A stretch of 64,000 bases of DNA from assembly GCA_903813345.2 (NCBI GenBank), contig CAIIXF020000001.1, positions 1,364,001 through 1,428,000 of the forward strand, written 5' to 3'. The notes under the pieces are model-generated. The model had not been told where the DNA came from. It made no database searches and saw only the letters and a program-made list of their open reading frames with translations. Every line of letters starts with the position of its first letter. Positions within the stretch are counted from its first letter, which is position 1. The translations under genes were made by a program, and so were the position numbers. Shown one piece after another: positions 34,475 to 46,200 of the stretch. The DNA comes from Owenia fusiformis. Taxonomy: Eukaryota > Annelida > Polychaeta > Sabellida > Oweniidae.

Positions 34475-36475
34475 TTAGTTGATATCGTTTAATTCTTTAA
34501 TGCTCAAAATATCTTTCAGTGTTCTTGGCAGAGATAATGATTTAATCTTCCCATGAATATTATTGCCCAGCAACTTCCTCAAAGTATATCTGCAGTGTTC
34601 TTGTAATGGCTTCGGATGACATACGAAGTCACATAGCCAAGATATCTTTCCTGCATATAATGCGTGATGGTGTACATGATCACATGCGTCACTTCCTTTA
34701 CTATTCATCCAATCAGCAGACACATTAATCTTCGCCCCGGATACCGCCAAACAAAGCATGATCTTCATGCTGCCATACGTTGCTGCTACGTCAAATGGTG
34801 AGCATGTAATCCCACATACATTACCATTGATATCAGGGTCTGCATTATGGCTAAGTAATTCTTTAACTATTTCAAGATCACCTTTACCAACTGCATAAAC
34901 CAGTGGCGTATTACCATCCGAGTCAACCTGATTGGGATCAGCGCCTCTGTCTAGTAATAATTTGCAACATATATGGTTTGTTCTAGCAGAAGCAATGTGA
35001 AGGCTTCTACATTGCCACGTAGAGTCTGACGTGAAGCTCAATTCTTTCATAACATTGCTTGCCCCTACTTTGTGTTCATCTAGAGATATAGGAACAAAGT
35101 TACCATCAGAGGTTGACGTGGCGCTACAATCTACAGGAGTTCCAACATCAAGAAGTAATTCAGTGCAAGCTGCGTGGCCTTCAGCAACTGATGCTATCAG
35201 AGCCATTTTCAGATCAAACTGTTGCCTATACGGTAGTCCTTCATACAAGTCCTTCTTTAATTTCGGTTTGGCCTTGGATGATTTAAAAAACATTTCTTCG
35301 TATTTTGTAAGTGTATAATTTAAAACAACACGATGCCCTCTTTCTACTGCTAGGACTAAGGGGGTACGTTTGTCACAATCTCTTGCAGTAATATCAGCCC
35401 CATGTGATAGTAGCATTTCAACACAGGCTTTGTGCCCCCTTCTGGCGGCCCAGTGGCATGCTGTTTTGTTTCTATCATCCACAATGTTCACATCAGCACC
35501 CACATCAACTAGTTGGCTCACCATCTCAACATGACCGTCTATGGAAGCATACATAAGTACCGTCATGCCATCTATATCCTACAAATGATTAAATAATCGG
35601 TTACAGTAACATTTAGTCACTCCAAATTGTGTTCTTCGCGATTTCAATAAGATAATATGTTATTTGATATCAGATTTATTTATTTTATTTTGGATCATTT
35701 TATAAGATGTTATTTGATATATACACTGAAAATATTAGAGCTCCACCTACTCTGGAATTAATTAATGATCCCATAACATGTAGATTTGGAGTCACGTGCT
35801 TTAGCATCTCCGCCATGCAACCAACAGATCCAGATCTTGCTAAAAGATGGAACACAGCTCGTCCTTTCTGGTCTCGGACTGCAACATCTGGGTCTTCCCT
35901 GAGTAACATAGTAATCAGATCCAAACACCCAATTCTTGACGCTATCATGAGGGGAGTTTCCTTTGCATCATTAATTGAGTTAACATCGTATCCATTCTCT
36001 AAGAGGAACTTTGCCATATTTTGCCTTTGGTGCAAGACTGTCGTGTGCAGGAGGGGCTCCGAGTGCCTTTCACTTGTCATTGATAGACTCGGTTCATCCA
36101 AGAGTCTCACGAACAGCTTAAAGCTGTTGACACAATTTGATAGAATGGTGAGTATTGCAAATTGGTGAAGTTCGTGAGAGGATAGCTCGGGATTATCAGA
36201 GATGAAATCATTCAACGAATCAACGTCGTCTGTTGCAAGAGTCGACAGAAATCTAAAAAATAAAAAGTGCAACAAAATGCAAATAAGCAATGCTTAAATA
36301 ATGACTATTCGCACTAATTTTGATAGAATGATGCACATTGCAAACGGCTCAAGTGTTCCTAATAGGTATACAGATGCGTAGAATATAAATAGCATGTAAA
36401 TACATGTATATAGTTTAATGTACTTGCTTTATGGTATACAGGTTCGTTAACCTACCTTGTCGGAACGTCATCCAT
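34475..36475 (-). CDS. Ankyrin-repeat and SOCS-box protein (ASB family)
   Basis: Three minus-strand exons, 36475-36456, 36252-35751 and 35578-34475, join in frame (phases 2 and 0) into 541 aa starting MDDVPTR. About ten ankyrin-like repeats follow, the clearest being GMTVLMYASIDGHVEMV, ACHWAARRGHKACVEMLLS, SLHIASARTNHICCKLLL and TPLVYAVGKGDLEIVKELL. The C-terminus (about 498-533) is a SOCS box: a BC-box LQEHCRYTL for elongin B/C and a Cul5-box-like LPRTLKDIL. ASB proteins are substrate receptors of elongin-cullin-5 E3 ubiquitin ligases, the ankyrin stack choosing the target. The insert around YEEMFFKSSKAKPKLKKDL breaks the repeat array and may be a loop. Which ASB subtype it corresponds to is not clear. 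The very short first coding exon (20 bases) is supported by the exact in-frame join and a GTAGGT donor. Confidence 0.88.
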
Positions 36476-37276
36476 ATTTTTAACTCAGTTGCAAATAATG
36501 CCTATTTGATAATCATCATTCCTTTCCATCCAAATCCTTGAGATTGTTCAAACTGCCAATACAAGCTCCTCTGAGTTTAGAAACCAGGAATACATTTACG
36601 ATAACAGAAAGTTGCAGCTTATAGGTAACTTACGTGGATAATCTATCAGGGGGATATAAATAAACCGTACCGATGCGCAGTGGTAGAAACATGGCGTGCT
36701 ATCATTAGTACACTGGCGGTAGATTTTGAGCTACAACACATACTTTGCTCTACAGGTGTTTAGAGGTATACTCCCCTCCAAAAGTTTGGCAACCTTAGCT
36801 CCCTCGTTGAACTACGTGTTGATGCCTCTTTATGTTTGAATTTTCATTTACATAGCCTGCGAGAAAAATACATATTAATCTGCATAAGTTGACGGAAATA
36901 TAACTTGACTTCATTTCCAATGCCTCCAAAGTTTTTACTCAAATACAATAGGTCGGAAATTGATGATACATCTGATGAAGTTTTGAAAATCGACATTCCC
37001 TTGTAAACCAATGGGAAATGGTAGGTTTGCCGCAGCAAGTCATATGACAGTATGACAGAATATTCATCATCCACTCGAGTTCTTGCAAAAAATACAAGTT
37101 AGTTAGTCGATTGAATATGCTAACTTTATTTTATAAAAAAATTGATACGTTTCTTCAGGTTTAAAAAAGTTATAGGTCTTCAAAGTCAAAATTATTTTTC
37201 ACCCCCCCCCTCCGTTGAAATAACACAGGAGGCAAAAAATGATTTTCAAGAATGACTTGAAGCTCTGCAACTTAAC

Positions 37277-38083
37277 CCCCCTATCACACCAAACTAGTTC
37301 TTACCCGTTCTTGCCAGTCCTACGGAAACGTCGTAAAACGGGCTCAATCTGGCTGTGGTCGGGAAATATGTCTGAAATAATTAGCTTCTTTGTTCATAAA
37401 CAGTCTTCAATACGTCCATCTCGTTCGCAGTTCGTTCAGGTCGCACCACGTCGGTGTGCAACGTCGTAGAACGCGTCCCTTAGTCTAGAAGGTCAACATG
37501 ACCTGATTACAGAACGGTATGGTCGCCATCGAATTTTGAATCGATTCAAAATTCTAAAATCACATTCCCGTCTGAGAACGTTCGTAAAGTTCGTAAATAG
37601 ACCTTAGAAAGTTGCAGCTACGTTCATTCCGTTCGCACACAGTTTAAAACCAGTTTTGAAGAACGCAGTGGCAACTTGTTTGGTGTGATAGCTATATTTT
37701 TGCTAACTCGTTCATAAGTAGTGTTAAATACGTTCTTAATCAGTTTAAACCCGTTTGCAATTAGTTCTACCTCGTCCTCAACACGTCCCCAGACAGTTCA
37801 ACTCGTGTTAAAACGTCCCTAGTATGATTGACGTACGACGGTTCCGTTCGTACCACGTCCAGCTCGTCGTTAGTACGTTGATCACTCGTTCTAATTGTAG
37901 AACGTGACGATCACGAGAACATTTTGAGCATTGTCTAAGTTCTAGAGGACCTACCCGTTCGAGTACGTTCGATAAAGTTTGTAAATAGATCCCAAACGGT
38001 TCTTAGTAGGTCCAGTCCGTTCGTACACAGTTGAAGCCCGTTTTCGAAAACGTAGCGAGAACTAGTTTGGTGTGATAGTAGGG
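37277..38083. mobile_element. TIR element, CACACCAAACTAGTTCT family (second copy)
   Basis: The left end CCCCTATCACACCAAACTAG and the right end, inverse of CCCTACTATCACACCAAACT, are near-perfect inverted repeats. The interior repeats CGTTCGTA, AGTCCGTTCG and CGTCC-type words in both orientations; an internal GTTTGGTGTGATAG near 37678 suggests a second element end inside. It is inserted within the larger inverted-repeat element. It is related to 26056-26990. Confidence 0.65.
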
Positions 38084-38455
38084 TTAGTAGTCATAAAGTA
38101 AACTGAACACTTAATTCAATTTTGTAAAAAAAAATATCCTGAAATCAGATTTGCCCCGAAACCAACCATTTCCCATTGGTTTACATGGGAATGACGATTT
38201 TCAGAAAATGTATTATCAAGTTTCGACCTATCGTAATTGATGAAACAATTGGGAAAAGGATACGTATCGATATGGTGAGCTGAATTCAACAATGTTTTTC
38301 TCTTAAAGCAATTATTGAAAACATTCTGTAAAAAACACAGTCCTTTTTGTAATGTTGACTGATTGGCAACAATTTAGAAATATTTTATATAACTGTTTTT
38401 GTTAAAATTTTGGGTTTTTTAGTACAATTGTTTTTGCTCCTTTCTACCAATTCTT

Positions 38456-38766
38456 GAGAATGAAATAAAATGTCTTTCCGAACCCTGTTGGAACAAAATA
38501 GCATATACAACATGTTTTTAGACCTCTCAATATTATAGTTATACAAAGGAATTTTGGGTTGATTTTAAAAAAGTATTCAAAAATGTAAAACAAAATCCCC
38601 CCAAAATAGATAAAAATCAAGATAAACCTTTTATTTCATTATAAAGATACTTTTTTAAAATCAACCAGAATTTCCTTTGTTTAATTACAATATTGAGAGA
38701 CCTAAACGTGTTGTGTTTTTGTCGTTTTGTTCCAATGAGGTTCGAAAAGATATTTCATTTCACTCT
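38456..38766. repeat. Hairpin repeat inside the large inverted-repeat element
   Basis: GAGAATGAAATAAAATGTCT followed by TTCCGAACC on the left is mirrored by GGTTCGAAAAGATATTTCAT and TTCACTCT on the right; the inner arms AATTTTGGGTTGATTTTAAA and TTTAAAATCAACCAGAATTT pair as well. The spacer is about 80 bp. The arms have accumulated differences, so it is older than the palindrome at 11531. Confidence 0.65.
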
Positions 38767-39514
38767 GGAAACATAATACCAAGAACAAAACAAGTGGTTG
38801 GTGTGTTTTCTAAAACAATATAGATGAAAGTATGTATATTTTTCAAATTATATTGTTACCATTCAAAAGATGACCATTAAATTGACGATGTGCTAAATTT
38901 TTAGATTTTTAATGTGTGTTAAAAAGTTGACCATATCGATACCACTCCTTTGGAGTCAAGTCAAGTCTCATTTCCATCAATATTATATGTATTTTCCTCG
39001 CTGGTTATGTAAATAAAAATTCAAACATAAAGAGGCTTTAATACGTAGTTCAATGAGGGAGCTTAGGTTGGCAAACTTTTGGAGGGGAGTGTATGCTAAT
39101 AATCTATTCATCGGTCAAAGTGAGTGTATATCTCTTTCGTTGCAATTGTCTACAAAATCATCAAGACTAGCCTCCGATTTAGTGTATTAGTCTGGTGGAA
39201 TTAATGGGGACGTTCACAGAGGACCATACTCGTAATTCTGCTTTTATTTATTAATTAGGTGATCTGTTTTAATATCATAACTGTGGCAATGTTTTTTTTA
39301 AGCAAAACTTTGTATAAAAAGATTTTAAAGGATTTTAAGACTCAACCATTCTTGATGAACTTATATAGACTTTCAAAATTGGGGGAAATTGTAGATTTTC
39401 ACCTTTAACCGACCGACTTATTCAAGGCTGTCACTTTGTTTTAAAAGAATGTCAAATATAGAAAACAGTTATTCATAGATGTCATGATATACATGTATGT
39501 TTTATTTTGTGCAG

Positions 39515-39685
39515 TGTGATAATATAAAACCTATGGAGCTGTCTGATTATGCCGTTTTGACTCACCGTTCGCCACCATATGAATACTTTGGGGCAGACGA
39601 CGTGGTATGGCATGGATACACGATCGGCAAAACATATAGATTCATAGCAAGATATTCCCTTTCTCACACCAAGAACAAAAATTAA
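39515..39685 (+). CDS. Possible orphan terminal exon, unknown protein
   Basis: After a strong polypyrimidine tract and acceptor (TTTTATTTTGTGCAG) the plus strand is open for 56 codons to a stop. The peptide starts CDNIKPMELSDYAVLTHRSP and has a balanced, protein-like composition (PPYEYFGADDVVWHGYT, then TYRFIARYSL). I recognise no family and found no upstream exon; the preceding 2.3 kb are transposon sequence. It may be the last exon of an interrupted gene or a captured fragment. Confidence 0.3.
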   Translation, partial: CDNIKPMELSDYAVLTHRSPPYEYFGADDVVWHGYTIGKTYRFIARYSLSHTKNKN

Positions 39686-40789
39686 TTAAAAAGTTAATGC
39701 CCAAAATTATTCACACGGTGGCGAACATACGGCCTAATACGGCCCATACGGCCTAATGTGACAGCTACTTTATACATTTCAAGAGAAAAAACTTTTTTGA
39801 AATCATCATATTCAGCAGTATTAATATTTATAAAACGACAAGTAAAAATACAGAACAATATATTCTAACAGAATTCGTGCCTCAGACCAACATAATGAAA
39901 TTAACACCACACAATTTACAATCATTCGAATTGGCCATATAAATTAGTTGAGATATGTTGATATTATTTGTTAAAAGTGTACATATGACAAGTGACAATT
40001 ACTTCTATATAATCTAAGGTATAAAAGCTAGAAGCATTATCAATTTAAACCCATTCGTGAATATATAAGTTCGGCTAAGAATGTTGTTTGTTCCCCTCGC
40101 ATAAAAATAGGCGGTGCTGGGGCTTAAATTATGAAATTCTCGGTTTGAAAGTACTTACGAATAATTATCAAATTTCTTTTAACCTTTGATTGAGACTTTT
40201 CCAAACTAATAGTTTTGACTATGAACATCTCTATAAACAAATTCTTTGAACTAAAGAATATTAGGCTTTATATTTTCACACTAAACTAAACATATCGTAA
40301 ATATAGGCTTTCTATTAATATACATATCGTGTCAAACAGATTGCAATTCAAGAATACAATTGTGTTTTTTGTTCATTTGGAACATGGTGACCTCCTAATA
40401 AAGTTTGGCCTTTGCGTGCAAAACATAAACTTCTACTAGATTTTGAAATTTCATGTTTGAAAAATTGATATGAAGTTTCATATAAATCTGGTTCGAGTTT
40501 CCAACTCTGCTAAAATATTTTTCTTGAATTAGGTGGAGGTGTTCAGGAGGTAAATTGCCCATTAGTAAAAACAACATTTATAAACTCCTTTGCGACCATA
40601 AGTAAAATATGATATTCCCAATAGGCCTATATTAAACAATGAATATAATAAATGAAATGTGTTGTTTTTATATCATTCCTAGAATTTAAGTCATTGCCTA
40701 ATGTAATATGTAACAATTGCATAAATCAATTGGAAATCCACAACTGTATATGAAAAAGATATTTGTATTGAACTTTGAAATAACTAATG

Positions 40790-40924
40790 CCTGGGTCACA
40801 TTTGCTCCGATCCATCGGCCGGCGGCCGGCCGATTGAGTGTTTTGCTCGATATTGTATTCAATTTTGAACAAAATACTCAATCGGCCGCTCGCCGTAGAG
40901 AAAATCGGAGCAAATGTGACCAAG
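40790..40924. mobile_element. GGTCACATTTGCTCCG palindromic MITE, intact copy
   Basis: GGGTCACATTTGCTCCGATC at the left and the inverse GATTTTCTCT..-CGGAGCAAATGTGACC-type end at the right enclose two inverted CCGGCCGATTGAGT / ACTCAATCGGCCG blocks and a central TTCAATTTTGAA. The whole 135 bp could fold into one long hairpin. Two further copies lie at 18405 and 61300. Confidence 0.8.
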
Positions 40925-41079
40925 GCAATAACAAGTGATTGGCGGTTACCGTGAAAACAGATTCATCACTGTTAACAACTTGAACTAAAGATGGCAGTCT
41001 ATTCCAATTCTTTGTCGCTTAGTAAAAGATCAAATTATTTTCTGTTTGAGAATTTTATGATGAAGATGTCTTTGTAAAA

Positions 41080-41999
41080 TTACAATTGATTGTTTGTCCT
41101 TCGTTCTAACCACTCGTATGCCTTTAATGTAGCTGTACTTTCCGTGAGCGTACAATCACTAAGTTTTAAGTTAAATGCTTCGGTGGCTCCTATCAAACGC
41201 CCCGACAAAAGTAAATCTAGAGCATTTTTTCGACCAATCAATTTAACTAATCTTGATGCTCCGCCAAAGGATGAGGATACGCCCAATTTGACATGTGTAA
41301 ATCCTATACACGCATTTTCAGTCATCAGTCTGAAATCGCATGCAGTGGCTAATTCCGCTCCTCCGCCTAAAGCATAGCCTTGCACAAGAGCTAAACTGAC
41401 CAAATGAAGATTAGACAACCTCGTTGTGACTTGCTGCATAAAATTGCACATTTGGATGCCTAGTTCAGGATCCAGGATTTTTCCGACAGTTTCCAGATCC
41501 CCGCCTGAGCAGAATGACCCTTTGGATCCGTACATCAAAACGCCCTTACCCTCGTTCCAGCCTTCAAGTTTAGATACTATTTCTTGTAAGTCTACCATCA
41601 TTTTACCTGAAAACAAGTTATTTACGAGTGAGTTGAACCATGGGCTTTCAACTAGATAAGCGGTATAAACTTTTCTCTCTTAGTAAAGTCATTGAGTTTT
41701 CAATTATTGTTGACATGTGACGTATCATACCCGAGGCTACATTTTTTTCTGGTTGACATGTGGCGAATCATACCTGAGAGTGCATTATTTTTTTGGGAAT
41801 GACATGTGACGTATCATACCTCTGGGTGCATTATTTTTTCTGCTTGACATGTGACGCAACATACCTGAGAGTGCATTCTTTTTTTCTGGTTGATTGAGCA
41901 CGATTGTCGCAATTTTGCTCCTGTCATCTATCTTGAGATCCATTGAACCACCTATGCACGTGACGAGATAGTCACGAATCGTTGAAATATATCGAGAAT
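41080..41999 (-). CDS. ECHDC1-like: ECHDC1-like crotonase (ethylmalonyl-CoA decarboxylase), 5' partial, short 3' end
   Basis: Two minus-strand exons, 41999-41865 and 41606-41080, join in frame at NALSG/KMMVDL, exactly where human ECHDC1 reads NAFSGVMM. Clear words are GGSMDLKIDD, LNQPEKKNA, SFCSGGDL, LVQGYALGGGAELATACDFR and GFTHVKLGVSSSFGG, covering the crotonase core with its oxyanion-hole glycines. ECHDC1 removes ethylmalonyl-CoA, a side product of acetyl-CoA carboxylase, in the cytosol. The frame stops after EWLERRTNNQL, about 60 residues before the human end, so the C-terminal helices used for packing and oligomer contacts in crotonases are missing unless a further exon exists. A 5' exon is also needed before 41999 (acceptor TTCACACAG) and was not found. 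Confidence 0.82.
41711..41890 (-). repeat. 45-bp tandem array copying the ECHDC1-like donor site
   Basis: The true exon end, AATGCACTCTCAG/GTATGT followed by CACATGTCAA, is repeated in the intron with the TGACATG word at 41711, 41754, 41800 and 41845 on the plus strand (spacings 43, 46, 45). Each copy retains GTATG at the same place. The second donor (exon would end at 41820) is reached by an open frame and would add 15 residues without changing phase. A stop lies before the third donor. Confidence 0.8.
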
Positions 42000-43229
42000 C
42001 TGTGTGAATATACAAAATTTACTAAGTTACTATTAATGTACTAACTAATATTCATCTTGGTATAGAACAGTGAGCAAGTGAACGAAGCAAATGGACTTTG
42101 GAAATAACAAGGATCTACTGATAACTGAAGCTGATCAAGACAAGGGAATTACTAATGAAATCATAAAAATAATCAAGCAAGTCGAAATGTCATAGGACCT
42201 AGGAACGTATCCAAGCCACAGCAGAACGGGATTTGGAGTAAAATGTAGAAAGGTACTAACGCTGAAGAGCAAATGTGTAAAATAAATTCGAAAAATTATA
42301 AATTTTAATTATGGTAAAGTGACTCTCACTCCGAAAAGGCTCTTCCCAATGCTTATGAAGGATATACTCTCGTTCGTTACACAGCCCCCATTTATAGCAA
42401 CCTGCGGAGATAATAGAGAGGTTTCGCAAAACGTTTTTTAGCTCCAAGGATCCGTATCCGTAACGCATTTATCACTGAAAACGGCTAAAGTGTGAAACAA
42501 ATTTTGTTAAAAATTCAAAAAAGCATTGAAATGATTTTTTCAAATAGACATGTAGTATGTATCTGTATACATTTATACACACGTCACCCAAAGCATTGAA
42601 GTAAACTCCAAGGAACAATAGGTGGAATTTCAAATTGAAATTAGGGCCCGTCTCAAACGTGACGATTTTCACATTTCAAGTCCTTGATTAATATGCCTAG
42701 ATATTCACATTAGAATGCAACATTTTCAAAAAAACAAGGACTATCCTCATGCTACACTACTGCTCTTTAAAATCATAAATGAATTTGGACTACAAGTATT
42801 TTCCTTTTGATGTACATCACTTGTCGACATGAAACATCCGAATCCATCATTTTTCTCGATTTTTTCATACGTTTTGTTTTTAATTTGAGTAAAATTGAAA
42901 GGGGTCGACTCTAATCGAACATGAATCGATTCGGTCATAAAAAATGATGCTTTAGACGAATAGAAAATTATAAAAAAAATATTTGGGAAGCATTGATCAT
43001 TAGGCTTTCCATTTCCATTTTACATCGATGGTGCAAATGCCAGGTCGTCAAGCACCCATAACCCTAGTTCCCTTTTAATCTCTTATAGTGTGTAAGGTAA
43101 GACACTTTGATTTGTTTTTACAATTTGAGAAACTTTTACTATAGATGTAGACCAGTTGCAGGGTGACGTAGTGAAGTCTGTCCTGCATGCACCGCAAACA
43201 ACAGGGAAACTATACATGTTCATTCCAAA
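42000..43229. other. Intergenic, no gene recognised
   Basis: A missing first exon of the ECHDC1-like gene should lie here, but no candidate stands out. Around 42415-42465 the words GAGAGGTTTCGCAAAACG and GGATCCGTATCCGTAACGC match, inverted, a segment near 61195-61270, marking another dispersed repeat. Confidence 0.45.
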
Positions 43230-46200
43230 TACTCTAAGAGCGAGGAGGAAAATTCTTAATAAATGGAGTATAGTTGGTTTGGCAGCATTTTCAGTTAGAG
43301 AGAAGTCTTCGATGAAAATTCTACCTAGGTGATATCTTCACAGAGTGGTACATAATTCTTTTTTTTCAGGGGTTAGCCCCCCACCCCCCAAAAACACCCC
43401 ACCCCCAGAAAATAATATTTTCATTTGCAATAACTTTAGATATCTTGATGTTTGTAAGTTACATACATAGACATTATATATATGAATCATTTGCAAAATA
43501 AATAATGCCAATCACTCCTACAGAATTTGAAAAATAGTACAAAGTATGTACGCCAGGGGGCAAATTCGTGACCCATTTTCTTACTATTTAGAGCCTCACT
43601 TTTTAATCAGACACTGGAAGACATTGGAAAATTTCATATGAAGTGCCCAGTAGCAGGGCTATAAGCCCTAAAAGGTTCAAACTAATTGAATCAGTAGGAG
43701 CCAAGAAAAAAATTGTTGATTTTTTGAAAAATTTGACATTTTTGAGAGGGGTGATTTTGTGTAGGACTATAGCTGATGCCTATGGTTTCAAGATCTATCC
43801 CTCTTTGATGATAAATATGGTTTTGAAGTATGAAACTAAGATGTAAAAAATAATTAAAATGGGTTTTAAGGAAGTTTAATGTATTAAACAAGTTCAAAAT
43901 TCCAAGAATTGTACAATATCAGGTCTGAATTTACGAATTTTAGGTAAGACCTTGGATGAGCCTTAGATTTTTTACATCTGTCCCCTTTTGATGTTATTTA
44001 TGATTTTGTAGTGTGGAACTAAGATGTACAAAATAATTTAGATAGTTTTTAAGAAGGTTTAAGGATTTTAACAAGTTCAAAATTTGAAGAATTGTACAAT
44101 AGCAGGTCTGAATTTTCGAATTTCAGGTAAGACCTTTGGTGAGCCATATATTTTTCACCTCTGTCCCTCTTTGATGATATGTATGGTTTTGTAGTGTGAA
44201 ACTCATATGTAAGAAATAACTTAGATGGAGTTGAAGAACGTTTAAGGATTTTAAGGGGTCCAAAATTTGAAAAATTGTACAATATCAGGTCTGAATTTAC
44301 GAATTTAAGGTATGACTTTGGATGACCCTTATGTTTTTATATCTGTCCCTCTTTGATGATATTTATGGTTTTACGTATATAGTAACCAACTAAGATGTAA
44401 AATATAATTTAGATGAATTTGAAGAAGGTTTAAGGACTTTAACAAGTTCAAAATTTGAAAAATTGTATAATATCAGGTCTGAATTTACGAATTTCAGGTA
44501 AGACCTTTGGTGAGCCATATATTGTTTACATCTGTCCCTCTTTGATGACATGTATGGTTCTGTAGTGTGGAACTAAGATGTAAAAAACAATTAAGATAGA
44601 TTTTGAGAAGGTTTAAGGATTTTCACATGTTCAAAATCTTGGCGCATTGTACAATATTAGGTCTGCAATGAGCACTACATTTCAAGTATAACCTTGGTTG
44701 TTGACATGGGGTCCCTATTTATCATTTTTTGAATTGTTCAATTCATATTTTTACTATCATGGGGACTTCTCTTGAAAGAAAACATATTGTTTTAATAAAA
44801 AACACTGAATTTATGCCCAGAAAGTACTCATGGTGAAATATATGACCGACTTAAATCAGTTGCCATACTGCACATGGACCTTTTTGAATATTTCTGGCTA
44901 ATGTAATAATCCCCAACGTGCACACTTTATTTCAGGAAAACTAAAGATTTCTACAATAATGTATTGTTTTCATAAGAATGATTACCATTTTTATTATTTT
45001 GGGAGAATTTAAACATTTTTCACCCATTTTTGGTCTTTGATTCCATTCCATTATAACTTCATCAATTTTTAACACATTGTGAATCTTTTTGGAGATATTG
45101 TATTTGAGATTGTAAGGAATAGATTGGTACATGAATTCTACATGTTGCTTGTAATTTTGTCACACCCATAGATCTGATTCTGCCTTTAAACTTAACAAAT
45201 CGTGAATCTTTTTGGAAATATTGTCTTTGGGATTGTAAGGAATAGATTGGTACATGAATTGCACATGTTGCTTGTAATTTTGTCACACCCATAGATCTGA
45301 TTCTGCCTCTAAACTTCCTTAAAACCCATCTAAATTATGTTTTACATCTTAGTTCCATACTACTAAACCATATATATCATCATTGAGAGATACATACATG
45401 AAATTTGTTAATGTCAGAAGATATGATATTGTACAATTTGTCAAGTTTTGAACAGGTTTAAAACCTTAAACCTCCTTAAAACCCATCTAAATTATGTTTT
45501 ACATCTTAGTTTCATACTACAAAACCATAATGTTATCATAGAGAGATATATGTAAAAAACGATTAAGAGCCATCCATAGTTATACCTAAAATTAATAAAT
45601 TCCAGACCTGTCATTGTACAATTCTTCAATTTTTTAACTTGTTTAAACCTTTAGCTTCTTTAAAACCTGTCTAAATTATGTTTAACATCTTAGTTCAACA
45701 CTACTAAAGCATATATGTCATCAAAAAGGGATAGATGTAAGGAACATAAGGCTCATCTTAATACCCAATATTCAATAATATCAGCTCTGATATTGTACAA
45801 TTCGTCAAAAATTGAACTTGTTCAAAACCTTAAACTTCTTTAAAACCCATCTTAATTATGTTTTACCTATCATACAGAGATGTATGTAAAAAACGAATAA
45901 GGGCCATCCAGAGTTATACCTAAAATTAATAAATTCCAGACCTGTTATTGTACAATTCTTCAATTTTTTAACTTGTTTTAACTTGTTTAACTTCTTTCAA
46001 ACCTGTCTATATTTTGTTTAACATCTTAGTTCAACACTACTAAAGCATATATGTCATCAAAAAAGGATAGATGTAAAAAACATAATACCTAAAATTCATT
46101 AATATCAGCTCTGATATTGTACAATTCATCAAAATTTGAACTTTTTTAAAACCTTAAACTTCTTTAAATCACATCTTAATTATGATTTACATATTAGCTC

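Larger units (their letters stand above)
36766..39095. mobile_element. Large inverted-repeat element with nested insertions
   Basis: The left end, ACTCCCCTCCAAAAGTTTGG and onward through GCCTCTTTATGTTTGAATTT, is repeated in inverse orientation at the right end (about 38985-39095). Inner parts match too: ATTCCCTTGTAAACCAATGG on the left against CCATTGGTTTACATGGGAAT-like sequence at 38170-38195. The element carries a different TIR element (37277-38083) between the arms and a hairpin (38456-38766) in the right arm, so at least three elements are nested. No transposase was seen. A C-run at 37202-37211 lies inside. Confidence 0.65.
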
